A stretch of 64,000 nt of DNA, taken from positions 96,372,411 through 96,436,410 of the forward strand of contig CAMTDV010000030.1 of NCBI GenBank assembly GCA_947069175.1. Direction: 5' to 3'. Shown piece by piece: positions 1-10,397 of this stretch; positions within the stretch are counted from its first letter, which is position 1; each line of letters begins with the position of its first letter. Origin of the DNA: Scalesia atractyloides. Its lineage: Eukaryota > Streptophyta > Magnoliopsida > Asterales > Asteraceae. The notes beneath the pieces were generated by a model. The model made no database searches. It was given only the letters and a program-made list of their open reading frames with translations, and was not told the DNA's origin. Both the position numbers and the translations under genes were made by a program.

Positions 1-760
1 GATAGCATACATTAGCATACCAACAACGTACGATAAATAACATAAATGAAACTGTGCGATCAAGGCTCAATCAAACGGAGCCGATCGTATTGCATGTACT
101 GAAAATGAAAATGTCTGTGCGATCAAGGCTCAATCAAACGGAGCCGATCGTATGTGGGCACGCCGGGTTCACGCTCATAATGAAATGGGGAACATGCTCA
201 ACGCTCATAATGTAATGGGGAGCGGCGGCCTATGAAATTGCATGTACTGAAAATAATAAATTACATCTAACAATAACTACACAACAGTTGAAACAAACTG
301 AATACACATGTTCATGATATGATGTATGCACAATGGTTTAAATATAATATATATATCAAGACACATGATACACCCCAAAACGTGATTAAACGGGGAATTT
401 GTAAAGATTCACTCACATTGGGTGCGTTGGATTGGAGATGGTGAGATGCGCACGAATTGGATGAGCGGAACAACGAGAAATACTAACCTAAATAATAACG
501 GAAAAATATATTAAATGAGTGGATTTTATTAAGGATTTTAATGAAATTTTTTAGATATATTTTTGTGAGTTTAAGGCTATTTTCTATCTTTAAAAATGTT
601 ATTTTTAAGTATTTTTAAGTATTTTTAAGTATTTTTAATTTATTTTTAAATTAAATTAAATAAATAAAAATATAAAAAAAATTGTTTATTTTGCGTTGAC
701 CGTTGACCGTTGACTTGTTGACTTGTTGACTTGTTGACCGGTTCGGTCAGTGGAATTGTT

Positions 761-1176
761 TGCGCCAGGTGAGGCTCGAACCCGAGACCTCCCGTACGCG
801 TGCACGCAGCTCTACCAACTGAGCTACGTGTCTAACCCGAAATAATCTTGTTTTTAATTATATTTATATACTAATTCAGTTTAAACAAAATTCTTTTAAT
901 TTCAAAAACATTTTAATTCAACAAACCGGTGCCAGTAACGGGTTTCGAACGCGTGACGTGCGACTTAGTGTTGCACATAGTCCACCGCTGGACTGTGTGT
1001 CTAACCTGGTTATTATCTCGGTTTTTATTATACTTAACAACTAACGGGATTAACCCGGTTCAGCTTTAATAAAAAAAAACATTTTATTACTTAGAGGGTG
1101 CGTGTATCAGGGATCGAACTCGTGACGTGTGCGTATTATTTGCACACAGTCCACCGCTGGACTGTATGTCTAACCC
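761..1176 (-). repeat. Three tandem tRNA-like modules in LTR copy 1
   Basis: Three modules on the minus strand at 1097-1176, 930-1008 and 761-838, about 165 bp apart. The first two carry a D-arm-like core AGTCCAGCGGTGGACT. The third carries TAGCTCAGTTGG, a perfect match to the tRNA A-box consensus. Each is followed by a TTCGA-type B box. Between them lies AT-rich sequence. Acceptor stems do not pair, so these are tRNA-like relics or mimics, not tRNA genes. Confidence 0.75.
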
Positions 1177-2027
1177 GTTCATTTTATCGGTTTTTATTAG
1201 TCTTATGTTATATTGCGTCTTCGTCTTCTTCGTTAATTTTACCCAGAAAACATATTCCGACTGTTATGACCGATTCATGACATATTCGCTTTCCAAACAT
1301 TATAAGTAATTTAAAAGTAAAGAATGGAGAGAGTTTCGGGAAAAGAATGTACCGATTAATGTTGTTCACAGAATTCCGGCAGAGGTTCGTCGGTTCTGAG
1401 AGTGAACTCCGGCTGTTAAAATCAATTAACAGCTTTGTTCGATTATTTAAGAAGTTGAGGCACTTAAACAAAGTTTAACAGAAGTTTGAAAGGTCATACC
1501 AGTTCTCGGTGGGTTTTCGGAAATTTCAGAAGTTTTCCGGCGAAGGTAGGATTTTCGACAAACGTTGACTAGGACTGATTCTGATGGTGGAGTTGTGTTA
1601 GTGACCGATTAATCACATGATTGAAACAGAAAGAGTCGAAGGAATTACCGTGTGGATGTGAGTCTCGGTTTTCCGGCGACTTGCAGAATTTTTCCGGCGA
1701 GTTGATTTAAGCTTTTCCGGTGGATTGTAAGGTTGCGGAAATGTAATTGAAAGTCTTGCAGAGTGTTTTGAGTCGCAGGAGGGGTCTAGGATGAAGTAAT
1801 CTGGACTTGATTATTTTTCGGTTATAAAAACCGATGGTGATGACATTTGATGTTCATTCAATCTGAATTGATGAGAAAACGTCGGTGCATCGGTTATAAC
1901 CTGAATGTGTGAGTAATCAAACGATTTGACGATTGAATTGCCGATTTCCGTTTCTCAGTTGGCGCAACCGGTTTAACCGAGTTTGTGTATAAATGTTATT
2001 TGTTTCCTAGAGATAACAGAAAACAAC

Positions 2028-2108
2028 AAGTGGTGGAGTGGTGATGTGGGTGTGTGTTAAGACTTTGAAGTTATGAACCGGCTGACCCGGGTTCGAGTCC
2101 TGGCAGCA
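2028..2108 (+). repeat. Class II tRNA-like module in LTR copy 1
   Basis: The module is on the strand opposite to its LTR. It has an A-box-like TGGTGGAGTGG and a B box GGTTCGAGTCC matching the consensus, about 57 nt apart, the spacing of Leu/Ser-type tRNAs with a long variable arm. The T stem is nearly perfect (CCGGG with CCTGG). Equivalent modules are at 4106, 7951 and 19195. Confidence 0.65.
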
Positions 2109-2294
2109 ACATTTCTTTTTTATTTATTTTGTTTTCACTTTTTATCAAATATAATTTTTATAGTTTAGTTTGTTTATTAATTATGTATCATTAAAAACCA
2201 AAATAACCATAAATACACAACGTGACATTTATAACTTGATATTCGATTACAAAACGGAGCGGGTTTTGGAAACCCGTTTTTGACAAATGTTACA

Positions 2295-3921
2295 CCTGGC
2301 GCTACACCCGTCGCAAAATCTCCTTATAGGTTAGCCCCATCCGAAATGCAAGAGCTGGCCAGTCAACTACAAGAATTGACCGACAAAGGATTCATACGTC
2401 TTAGCTCATCGCCTTGGGGTACACCTGTTCTATTTGTAAAGAAGAAGGATGGAACGTTTCGCATGTGTATCGATTACAGAGAACTCAACAAATTAACGGT
2501 CAAGAACCGCTATCCATTACCTCGCATCGATGATCTTCTAGACCAATTCCAGGGTGCCACCTGTTTTTCAAAGATCGACCTTCGTTCTGGCTATCATCAA
2601 CTCAGAGTGCATGAAGAAGACGTTCCAAAGACCGCCTTCCGAACTCGTTATGGTCATTATGAATTCATGGTCATGCCATTTGGTCTAACCAACGCTCCAG
2701 CTGTCTTCATGGATCTAATGAACAGAGTCTGCAAACCTTATCTCGATCGTTTTGTTATAGTCTTCATCGACGACATTCTCATTTACTCAAAGTCTAAGAC
2801 TGATCATGAACGACACCTTCGACTCATCCTCACACTCTTAAGAACCTAAAAGCTCTACGCTAAATTCTCCAAATGTGAATTCTGGTTAAGAGAAGTACAA
2901 TTCCTGGGACATGTCGTCAATGACAAGGGAATACATGTCGACCCCTCAAAGATCAAAGCAGTACAAGAAGGGCAAGCGCCACGTACACCAACCGAAGTAA
3001 GATCATTCCTTGGTTTGGCCGGTTACTATCGCCGTTTCATTTCAAATTTCTCTCGTATCGCTGTACCACTCACGGCTTTGACACATAAAAGAAAACCCTT
3101 CATATGGGGACCTAAACAAGAAGAAGCCTTCCAAACCCTTAAGCAAAAGCTTTGTGACGCACCTATCCTCACACTCCCCGAAGGTTGCGATGACTTTGTA
3201 GTATATTTGCGACGCATCAGGGCAAGGACTAGGTTGTGTATTAATGCAAAGGGGAAAAGTGATAGCCTATGCTTCTAGGCAACTCAAAGTGCATGAGAAG
3301 AACTATACTACCCACGACCTAGAACTTGGAGCCGTTGTGTTCGCTTTTAAGATATGGAGACATTACCTCTATGGTACCAAGTGTGAAATATACACTGACC
3401 ACAAGAGCCTCCAACATATCTTTAACCAAAAGGAGTTGAACATGAGGCAACGAAGATGGGTCGAACTTCTTAATGACTACGACTGTGAAATTCGGTATCA
3501 TCCTGGCAAGGCAAATGTGGTGGCCGATGCACTCAGTCGAAAGGGTTATGCGAACTCCATTCGTCTTCTATGTTCGCAAATCATAACCGATATCAAAGAT
3601 CAAATCCGAGAAGCTCAACATGTTTCCATAACAGAATACGACATACGCAATGAGTTATCTTGTGGAGCAGAACTTAAACTCGAAACAAAATCTGACGGCA
3701 TTCTGTATTATCTAGATTGCATATGGATTCCTGATCACAATAACCTTCGCAATTTCCTTATGAAAGAGGCGCACAAAACACGATACTCTGTACACCCAGG
3801 AGCCGACAAGATGTATCAAGACCTTCGATACACCTACTGGTGGCCTGGCATGAAAAAGGATATTGCTGTTTTTGTTTCCAAGTGCCTTACCTGTTCTAAA
3901 GTAAAAGCTGAACATCAAAGA
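2295..3921 (+). pseudogene. Element A pol fragment: RT, RNase H, integrase zinc domain
   Basis: Part of the polyprotein of a Ty3/gypsy retrotransposon. In order it shows the reverse transcriptase N-terminus, the catalytic FIDDILIY motif near 2765, an RNase H domain, and the integrase HHCC zinc-binding region ending in CLTC near 3890. Gag and protease would lie left of the inverted LTR at 1-2294. The frame is broken by an in-frame TAA at 2847-2849 and by one extra T in the run 3206-3208, which shifts the frame. At 3921 a solo LTR is inserted. The remainder of integrase resumes at 6612. The element is certainly dead; closeness to chromoviruses (Del/Tekay type) is inferred from the downstream chromodomain part. 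Confidence 0.92.
3917..3921 (+). repeat. Target site duplication AAAGA (left)
   Basis: AAAGA directly precedes the TG of the solo LTR and is repeated at 6612-6616 directly after its CA. Removing the LTR and one AAAGA restores the integrase reading frame, which confirms the insertion limits. Confidence 0.93.
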
Positions 3922-4105
3922 TGTAACATTTGTCAAAAACGGGTTTTCCAAACCCGCTCCGTTTGTAATCAATATCAAGTTATAAATGTTTCGTTGCGTA
4001 TTTATGTCCATTTTAATTTTTAATGATGCATAATTAATAAACAAACTAGAATGTAAAAGTTATAATTGATAAAAAGTAAAGATAAAATAATTAAAAAGAA
4101 ATTTT

Positions 4106-4186
4106 GGCTGCCGGGACCCGAACCCGGGTCAGCCGGGTTTAAACTCAAAGTCTTATCACACACACATATAACCACTCCGCCACTTG
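4106..4186 (-). repeat. Class II tRNA-like module in LTR copy 2
   Basis: Minus strand: A-box-like TGGCGGAGTGG, B box GGTTCGGGTCC, and a T stem CCGGG/CCCGG with all five pairs. A/B spacing of about 57 nt fits Leu/Ser-type tRNAs. It lies about 180 bp inside the LTR start and reads outward, against the direction of the LTR. Confidence 0.65.
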
Positions 4187-5015
4187 TTGTTTTCTGTAAA
4201 TACTAGGAAACAATTAAATTTTATGGTCTATCATAAATTAATCCGGTTACGCCAACTGTAACCGAAATCGGTCACCAAACGTCCAAAGAGGTTTATTGAT
4301 CGCGGTTTACTGAGTTTAACCGATACACCGACACCTCCAATCAATTTTGCTTTGAATGAACTTGAATTCAAGAGTGGATCGGTTTTAATAACCGAAAACT
4401 TTCATTTTCTGAATAACTTCAATCATAGACCCCTCTCGCGACTCAAACACATCTGAAGACCTTCGAATTTCACTTTCGCAATACTTTCAGTTCGCCGGAG
4501 AAGCTAATTGAACTCGCCGGACTTTCGCCGGAAAACCGTGTTTTCCATCAAATCAGTAAGTCTCTCATTTCTTTCGTTGTCTATCAATTGTTAAGCTATT
4601 GCTAACTCAAACCCTTCAATCGGAATCAATTTCAGACGTCGATATCGGATAATTCCCGCTCGCCGGAAAACTTCTGAAAATTCTTATCTTCCGCTGTAAA
4701 ACGGTATAGACTTTCAAACCTTCTGATAACTCTTGTTTAATACTTCAATTCCTCACTTAGCTAATCAAAACTGTTAATTTATTTGTTCAGTCGAAATCCG
4801 TAAAAACAGAGCCGACGACTTGCCGGAATTCTGAGATAAATCGTTCTCCGGTATGTTTACTTTTAAAAATCGTCTCTGCCATTTCATATTAGTCTGTTGA
4901 ATGTTTGTCAATCGAATTAAACAAGAAACAATAGAGTAATCGTAGGCTGTAATTCTGTAACGAAGAAGACGAAGATAGGTTGATTATAAGTTTAATAAAA
5001 TCTGGATATTATCTC

Positions 5016-5432
5016 GGGTTAGACACACAGTCCAGCGGTGGACTGTGTGCACATACATATCACACGCCGTGAGTTCGATCCTTGACACACGTATGCTTTG
5101 TAATAAAAATGTTTTATTTTTCTAACTGAACCGGATCCTTTTCGCTGTTAGATGTTAAGTATAATAAAAATTTGTATATTAACCAAGTTAGATACACAGT
5201 CCAGCGGTGGACTGTGTGTAACGTTAAATCACAGGTCCCGGGTTCGAGACCTGTTGACGGCACCGATTCGATGATTTAAAACATTTTTTGAAAATAAAAG
5301 AATTTTGAATAAACTGAGTTAGTATATAAATATAATTAAAAACAGAATTATTTCGGGTTAGACACGTAGCTCAGTTGGTAGAGCTGCGTGCACACGAACG
5401 GGAGGTCTCGGGTTCGAGTCCTGCCCGGCGCA
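5016..5432 (+). repeat. Three tandem tRNA-like modules in LTR copy 2
   Basis: Modules at 5016-5088, 5187-5262 and 5357-5432. All begin GTTAGA(C/T)AC. The first two have the stem CACACAGTCC / GGACTGTGTG around loop AGCGGT. The third has CACGTAGCTC / GAGCTGCGTG around AGTTGGTA. The third also has a perfect A box (TAGCTCAGTTGG) and a perfect B box (GGTTCGAGTCC) 44 nt apart, exactly the spacing of an intronless tRNA. The residue at tRNA position 33 is A instead of T and the acceptor arms do not pair, so it is not a functional tRNA gene. Confidence 0.8.
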
Positions 5433-6611
5433 TACATACACACAATAAAACCGGTCAAACAGTCAACGCTTATGGTCAAACGGTCAACGGTCAACGCAAA
5501 AGTCAACATATTTTTATATTTTTATTTATTTAATTTAATTTAAAAATCAATTAAAAATACTTAAAAATAATGTTTTTAAAGATAGGAAATAGCCTTAAAC
5601 TCACAAAAATATATCTAAAAATCCTATTAAAATTATTAACAAAATCCACTCATTTACTATATCTTCCGTTATTATTTAGGTTAGTTAATCCTCGTTGTTC
5701 AATTATTCCAACTCGTGCGCATCTCATCATCTCCAACCGAACGCACCCAATGTGAGTGAATCTCTACAAATTCCCCGTTTTAATCACGTTTTTGGGGTGT
5801 ATCATGTGTCTTACCATTTATTATATTTAAATCATTGTGCATACATCATATCATGAACAAATGTGTATTCAGCTTGTATCAACTGTTGTGTGGTTATTGT
5901 TTAGATTTAATTTATTATTTTCAGTACATGCAAATTTCATAGGTCCCCGCTCCCCATTACATTATGAGCGTTGAGCAGTTCCCCATTACATTATGAGCGT
6001 GAACCTGGCGTGCCAACATACGATCGGCTCCGTTTGATTGAGCCTTGATCGCACAGACATTTATCATTTTCAGTACATACATTTATCATAGGCCGTCCGT
6101 TCCCCATTACATTATGAGCGTGAACGTGACGTTGCCAACATATACAGTTTCATTCATGTTATACATTCATGCAAGTTCATATGTTATTGTATATTATTGT
6201 ATGTTATAGTTTGTGGTGGTTATTGCTATTGTTTGATTATTTACATTTGCTCACATATGACTATTGCATAATTTTTCCTTGATAAAAATAACAAGAAATC
6301 AATAATAAATGTTTATCTAACAAGGTTCACTCGCCAACTTATGTTGACCCAAAAACCCCCATTTTTACACATGATACAGGTGAACCAGCTGCAGCAAGAA
6401 ACACATAGGATTAGCTTAGAAGAATAAACTGGTTTAGAGCTTGGATTGTTTAGTTTGGATATTTTTCTTTGTATTTGTATGGACATGATTGGATTATTGA
6501 GAATGTAATTTTGACTTTAATAAATATGAAACATATTAGTAAATATCATGAGCTTTGGTGATAACCCAATTATGCCCCGACTCTTATTCCGCTGCGGGTC
6601 GGGGTGTGACA

Positions 6612-7729
6612 AAAGACCCTCAGGACTTCTAGTCCAACCTGAAATACCTGTATGGAAGTGGGAAAACATAACCATGGACTTCATTACCGGGTTACCTCGC
6701 ACTTCTGGTGGGTATGACACTATATGGGTAATCATTGATCGTCTTACAAAATCAGCTCACTTCATTCCGATTCGCGAGGACTTCAAGAATGAAAAGTTAG
6801 CTCGTATCTACATCAGCGAAATCGTAAGCCGTCATGGTGTACCGTTAAGCATTATTTCAGATCGTGATGGTCGTTTCACTTCACGAACATGGCAAGCCGT
6901 ACAAGCCGCTTTGGGTACACGATTAGACCTCAGTACCGCTTATCATCCTCAAACTGATGGACAATCTGAACGCACCATTCAAACTCTTGAAGACATGCTT
7001 CGAGCATGTGTCATAGACTTCAAAGGGAATTGGGACGCTCATCTACCATTAGTTGAATTTTCGTACAACAACAGCTATCATTCAAGTATCGGCATGGCAC
7101 CTTTTGAAGCATTATATGGTCGTAAGTGCCGATCACCCATATGTTGGCACGAAATTGGAGAAGCTCAGATCACCGGTCCAGAATTAATACAAGAAACAAC
7201 AGCCAAGATTCATCAAATTCGAAACAACCTTCTAGCGGCACAAAGTCGTCAAAAGAGTTATGCAGACAAACGACGAAAGCCCTTGGAGTTTAACGTTGGT
7301 GATCAAGTACTTTTAAAAGTATCACCGTGGAAGGGTGTGGTTCGTTTTGGCCAAAAAGGCAAGCTAGCACCACGCTACGTAGGACCTTTCAAGATACTCG
7401 AAAGAGTAGGACCTGTAGCATTCAAGCTTGACCTACCAGAAGAACTCAACAGAATTCATCCCACATTCCACGTATCGAACTTGAAGAAGTGCCTCGCCGA
7501 TGAAAATCTCCATATTCCTCTAGAAGACATTCAAGTCGATGAATCTATGCATTTCATTGAAATACCAGTAGAAATTATGGACTTCGGAGAGAAACGTTTA
7601 AGACGAAGCCGTATTCCAATCGTCAGGGTACGCTGGGAGTCAAAACGAGGACCTGAGTTTACTTGGGAACGTGAAGACTCAATGCGCGAGAAATACCCAC
7701 AACTTTTTCCTGTTACCACTACTACTTAA
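6612..7729 (+). pseudogene. Element A pol fragment: integrase core and chromodomain-like end
   Basis: Continuation of the element A polyprotein after the solo LTR, open from 6612 to the TAA at 7729. It holds the integrase catalytic core: D in TMDF near 6675, D in SDRDGRF near 6860, and E in DGQSERTIQTLE near 6970. Next comes the HPTFHVSNLKK motif, and it ends in a chromodomain-like tail (VRWESKRGPEFTWERE) typical of plant chromoviruses. No break is seen within this segment, unlike the RT part. An ATG at 6548 lies within the LTR and is not the real start. The piece has no start of its own and is a remnant of a dead element. Confidence 0.92.
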
Positions 7730-7748
7730 ATTTCGAGACGAAATTTCT

Positions 7749-7763
7749 AAAAGTAGGGGATAC
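7749..7763 (+). other. Polypurine tract of element A
   Basis: AAAAGTAGGGGATAC lies between the end of pol and the TGTAACA start of the LTR. This is the expected place and base bias of the plus-strand primer. Confidence 0.75.
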
Positions 7764-7950
7764 TGTAACATCAGTCGAAAAACGGGTTTTCAAAACCCGC
7801 TTCGTTTATTAATCGAATAGTCAGTTTTAAATTTTCGATGCTTATTTATGACTTATTATAATTTTAAACGATACATAATTAATAAACAAATTGGAATTTA
7901 TAAGCTATAATTGTTAAAAAGTAAAAATAAAATAAATAAAAAGAAAAACA

Positions 7951-8032
7951 GGCTGCCGGGATTCGAACCCGGGTCAGCCGGAGGAAAGCTTAGCAACTTA
8001 ACTCACACACATCCAACCACTCCGCCACTTGT
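7951..8032 (-). repeat. Class II tRNA-like module in LTR copy 3
   Basis: Best preserved of the four. On the minus strand: TGGCGGAGTGG, then B box GGTTCGAATCC 58 nt from the A-box start, with a perfect 5-bp T stem (CCGGG/CCCGG). It lies about 265 bp upstream of the LTR TATA box and points away from it. Confidence 0.7.
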
Positions 8033-8296
8033 GCTTTTTGATAATATATCGAAACAATTAATTCAAATAACAAAACTCGATATAAAAAATCAGTCAACGA
8101 CGCGCCCATTTCGCAGTCGCCGGAAATCCCGACGACTTCGCCAATTATTGTCGGTTTCTTATGACTTAGCGTGCATATTAACACCTACATCGGTTATAAC
8201 CGATGTCCAGTCCCGCGAAATCAGTCATAACCGCCGGAGAAAGATTGACCAACGAATCAAGACATAAATCGGACCCAATTCATCGATATAATTTCC

Positions 8297-8304
8297 TATA
8301 AATA
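8297..8304 (+). promoter_or_regulatory. Likely LTR TATA box
   Basis: TATAAATA, followed within 30 bp by pyrimidine-rich sequence, in a part of the LTR where a pol II promoter is expected. An equally clean match was not found in the other copies. If used, all three plus-strand tRNA-like modules lie downstream of it, inside the transcript leader. Confidence 0.45.
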
Positions 8305-8892
8305 CACACCCTAGCCTCTGGTAATCTTTTCGCTCAAAATCACACCAATTCTCGAAGCAATTTCAGTCGTCGGAACTTTTCTGCCATCACCGGACTTTCG
8401 CCGGAAAACCAAGACTCACATCAACACGGTAAATACCCCGACTCTTTCTGTTTCAATCCATTGTTAGACCATTACTAACATCAATCCATCACCCAAAATC
8501 AATCCCAGACGACGTTGCCGGATATTCTGTACTCGCCGGAAAATCGCTGGAATTTCCGAACTCACGCTGTTAACGGTATGATCAACTAAACCTCCTGTTA
8601 ATCATTGTTTAGTAACTTAATTTCACATCTAAGCAATCAAAACTGTTAATTGATCCGAACAGACGGAGTTCACAAAACAGAGCCGACGAATCCTTGCCGG
8701 AGTTCTGAGAAAGACATCTGTTCGGTACATTCTTTCCCCAAACCCTCTCTGTTCATTACCTTTCAATTGCTTATAATATTCGTTAATCGAATTTAAACAA
8801 GAAACAGTTGGTTAACCGTTGTCTGTGTTTTGAACGAAGAAGATGAGTTCGAACTAGTGTATAAGATTAATTAAAATCAGAATAATAAACGG

Positions 8893-9303
8893 GTTAGACA
8901 CACTGTCCAGCGGTGGACTGTGTGCACACAATGAATACACGTCTCGAGTTCGATCCCTGACCCAACCTCACTCTCTTAAATAAAATGCTCTTTTTAAAAC
9001 CGAACCGGGTTAACTCACAGTAAGATGTTAAGTATAACAAAAACCAGAATATTAACCAGGTTAGACACACAGTCCAGCGGTGGACTGTGTGCAAAACTAA
9101 ACCGCAGGTCCGGGTTCGAGACCTGTTGAGAGCTCCGGTTCGATACAATTAAATCCTTTTTAAATAAATGATTTTCGGATTTAATTAAATAGTGTATAAA
9201 TATAATTAAAAACAGAAATATTTTCGGGTTAGACACGTAGCTCAGTTGGTAGAGCTGCGTGCATGCGTACGGGAGGTCACGGGTTCGAGTCTCACCCAGC
9301 GCA
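8893..9303 (+). repeat. Three tandem tRNA-like modules in LTR copy 3
   Basis: Modules at 8893-8962, 9060-9135 and 9228-9303, spaced 167-168 bp. The first two carry the TCCAGCGGTGGACTGTGTG core. The third carries TAGCTCAGTTGGTAGAGC and B box GGTTCGAGTCT. The sequence between modules is AT-rich and repeats as well (TATAATTAAAAACAGAA and similar), so the unit of duplication is larger than the tRNA-like core. Confidence 0.78.
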
Positions 9304-10397
9304 TGCTTATACACGACCGAACCGGTCAACGGTCAACAGTCATGGTCAACGGTCAAAGTCAACATTTTTTCTATATTTTTATTTATTTATTTAATTTAAA
9401 AATCAATTAAAAATACTTAAAAATAATGTTTTTAAAGTTAGAAAATAGCAGTAAACTCACAAAAATATATCCAAAAATCCTATTAAAATTGTTAATAAAA
9501 TCCACTTATTTACCGTACCTTTTCGTTATTAATTAGGTTAGTTATTCCTCGTCGATCAATCCTCTAAACTCGTGCGCATTCAACATCATCAACCGAACGC
9601 ACCCAATGTGAGTGAACCTCTACCAATTCCCAGTTTTAATCACATTTTGGGGTGTATCATGTGTCGCTATTTATTCATTTCAATTAAACACTTGTGCATC
9701 CATCATATTCATGATCAAATGTGTTGCCAATATATATCAATTGTTTGTGTGGTTAATGTTTAGATTAAAGTTATCATTTTCAGTACATACATTATCATAG
9801 GCCGCTGCTCCCCATTACCTATGAGTGAGCTGTTCCCCATTACCTATGAGCGTGAACGAGGCGTTGCCAACATAAGATCGGCTCCGTTTGATTGAGCCTT
9901 GATCTCACATACATCATCATAGGTCGTCCGTTCCCCATTACCTATGAGCGTGAACGAGACGTTGCCAACATATACATTGTCATTCATATCATATACTCAT
10001 GCAAGGTGTTTGTGATTGTTTGTTCACATACGTTTGTTCATATATGATTATTGCATAATTTTTCCATATTAAATACAACAAGGAATCAATAACAAATGTT
10101 TTTAATAAGGTTCACTCGCCAACTTTTGTTGACCCAAAATTCCTCATTTTTACACATGATACAGGTGATCAAGTTGAAGCAAGAAACACATAGGGCGGCC
10201 TAGAAGAATAAACCAGTTTAGATTTTGGATTGTTTTTAGTTAATTTTTCCTTTCTTTGTATTGTATGAACTTGACTTGAAATCTTTGAGATGTAATTTGA
10301 ATTTAATAAATATGAAACATATTAGTAAACATCATGAGCTTTGGTGATAACCCAATTATGCCCCGACACTTATTCCGCTGCGGGTCGGGGTGTGACA

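Larger units (their letters stand above)
1..2294 (-). mobile_element. Family-A gypsy LTR, inverted, cut by window edge
   Basis: Reverse-strand copy of the 2.5-2.7 kb LTR also seen at 3922, 7764 and 19009. Its first bases (TGTAACATTTGTCA on the minus strand) end at 2294. About 400 bp of its 3' end lie left of the window. It interrupts the reverse transcriptase frame of element A, which resumes at 2295. CCTGG at 2295-2299 would be one half of a 5-bp target duplication; the other half is not visible. Whether this is a solo LTR or the edge of a full element cannot be decided here. The LTR contains tRNA-like modules, listed separately. Confidence 0.85.
3922..6611 (+). mobile_element. Family-A solo LTR (2.69 kb) inside element A integrase
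   Basis: Starts TGTAACATTTG, ends GGGTGTGACA, and is flanked by AAAGA on both sides with no internal region. It is therefore a solo LTR left by LTR-LTR recombination. It begins with a short hairpin (AACGGGTTTT with AAACCCGCT) and ends in a CCCCGAC/GTCGGGG hairpin at 6578-6606. It contains one class II tRNA-like module on the minus strand, three tRNA-like modules on the plus strand, and several copies of CCCCATTACATTATGAGCG at 5950-6125. The host element is of the same family, so the family inserted into itself. Confidence 0.93.
7764..10397 (+). mobile_element. 3' LTR of element A (2.63 kb)
   Basis: Starts TGTAACATCAG right after the polypurine tract and ends GGGTGTGACA. It contains one minus-strand class II tRNA-like module, a TATA box, three plus-strand tRNA-like modules, an AATAAA near 10303-10310 and the CCCCGAC/GTCGGGG terminal hairpin. 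At 10398 the sequence passes straight into the end of the LTR of element B. Element A therefore appears to have inserted about 20 bp inside that LTR. The other side of the target duplication is outside the window. Confidence 0.9.

Noticed and set aside
1098..1280. Small ORF with HTVHRWTVCLT, recurring at 8894-9148 and 19864-20235
   Set aside because: The shared peptide is only the translation of the AGTCCACCGCTGGACTG core of the tRNA-like modules. It occurs in different frames and on both strands.
5016..5432. CRISPR-like array (regular repeats with spacers)
   Set aside because: Eukaryotic genome, repeat units diverged and tRNA-like, the intervening sequence is itself repeated, and no cas genes are present.
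7911..8267. 118-codon ORF in the family-A LTR
   Set aside because: It crosses the class II tRNA-like module and LTR sequence, is not open in the other LTR copies and has no recognisable family.
9228..9303. Functional nuclear tRNA gene (Thr-like by its GGGAGGTC segment)
   Set aside because: A and B boxes and T loop numbering fit, but positions 1-7 do not pair with 66-72, position 33 is not T, and the anticodon stem does not form. Treated as a tRNA-like module.
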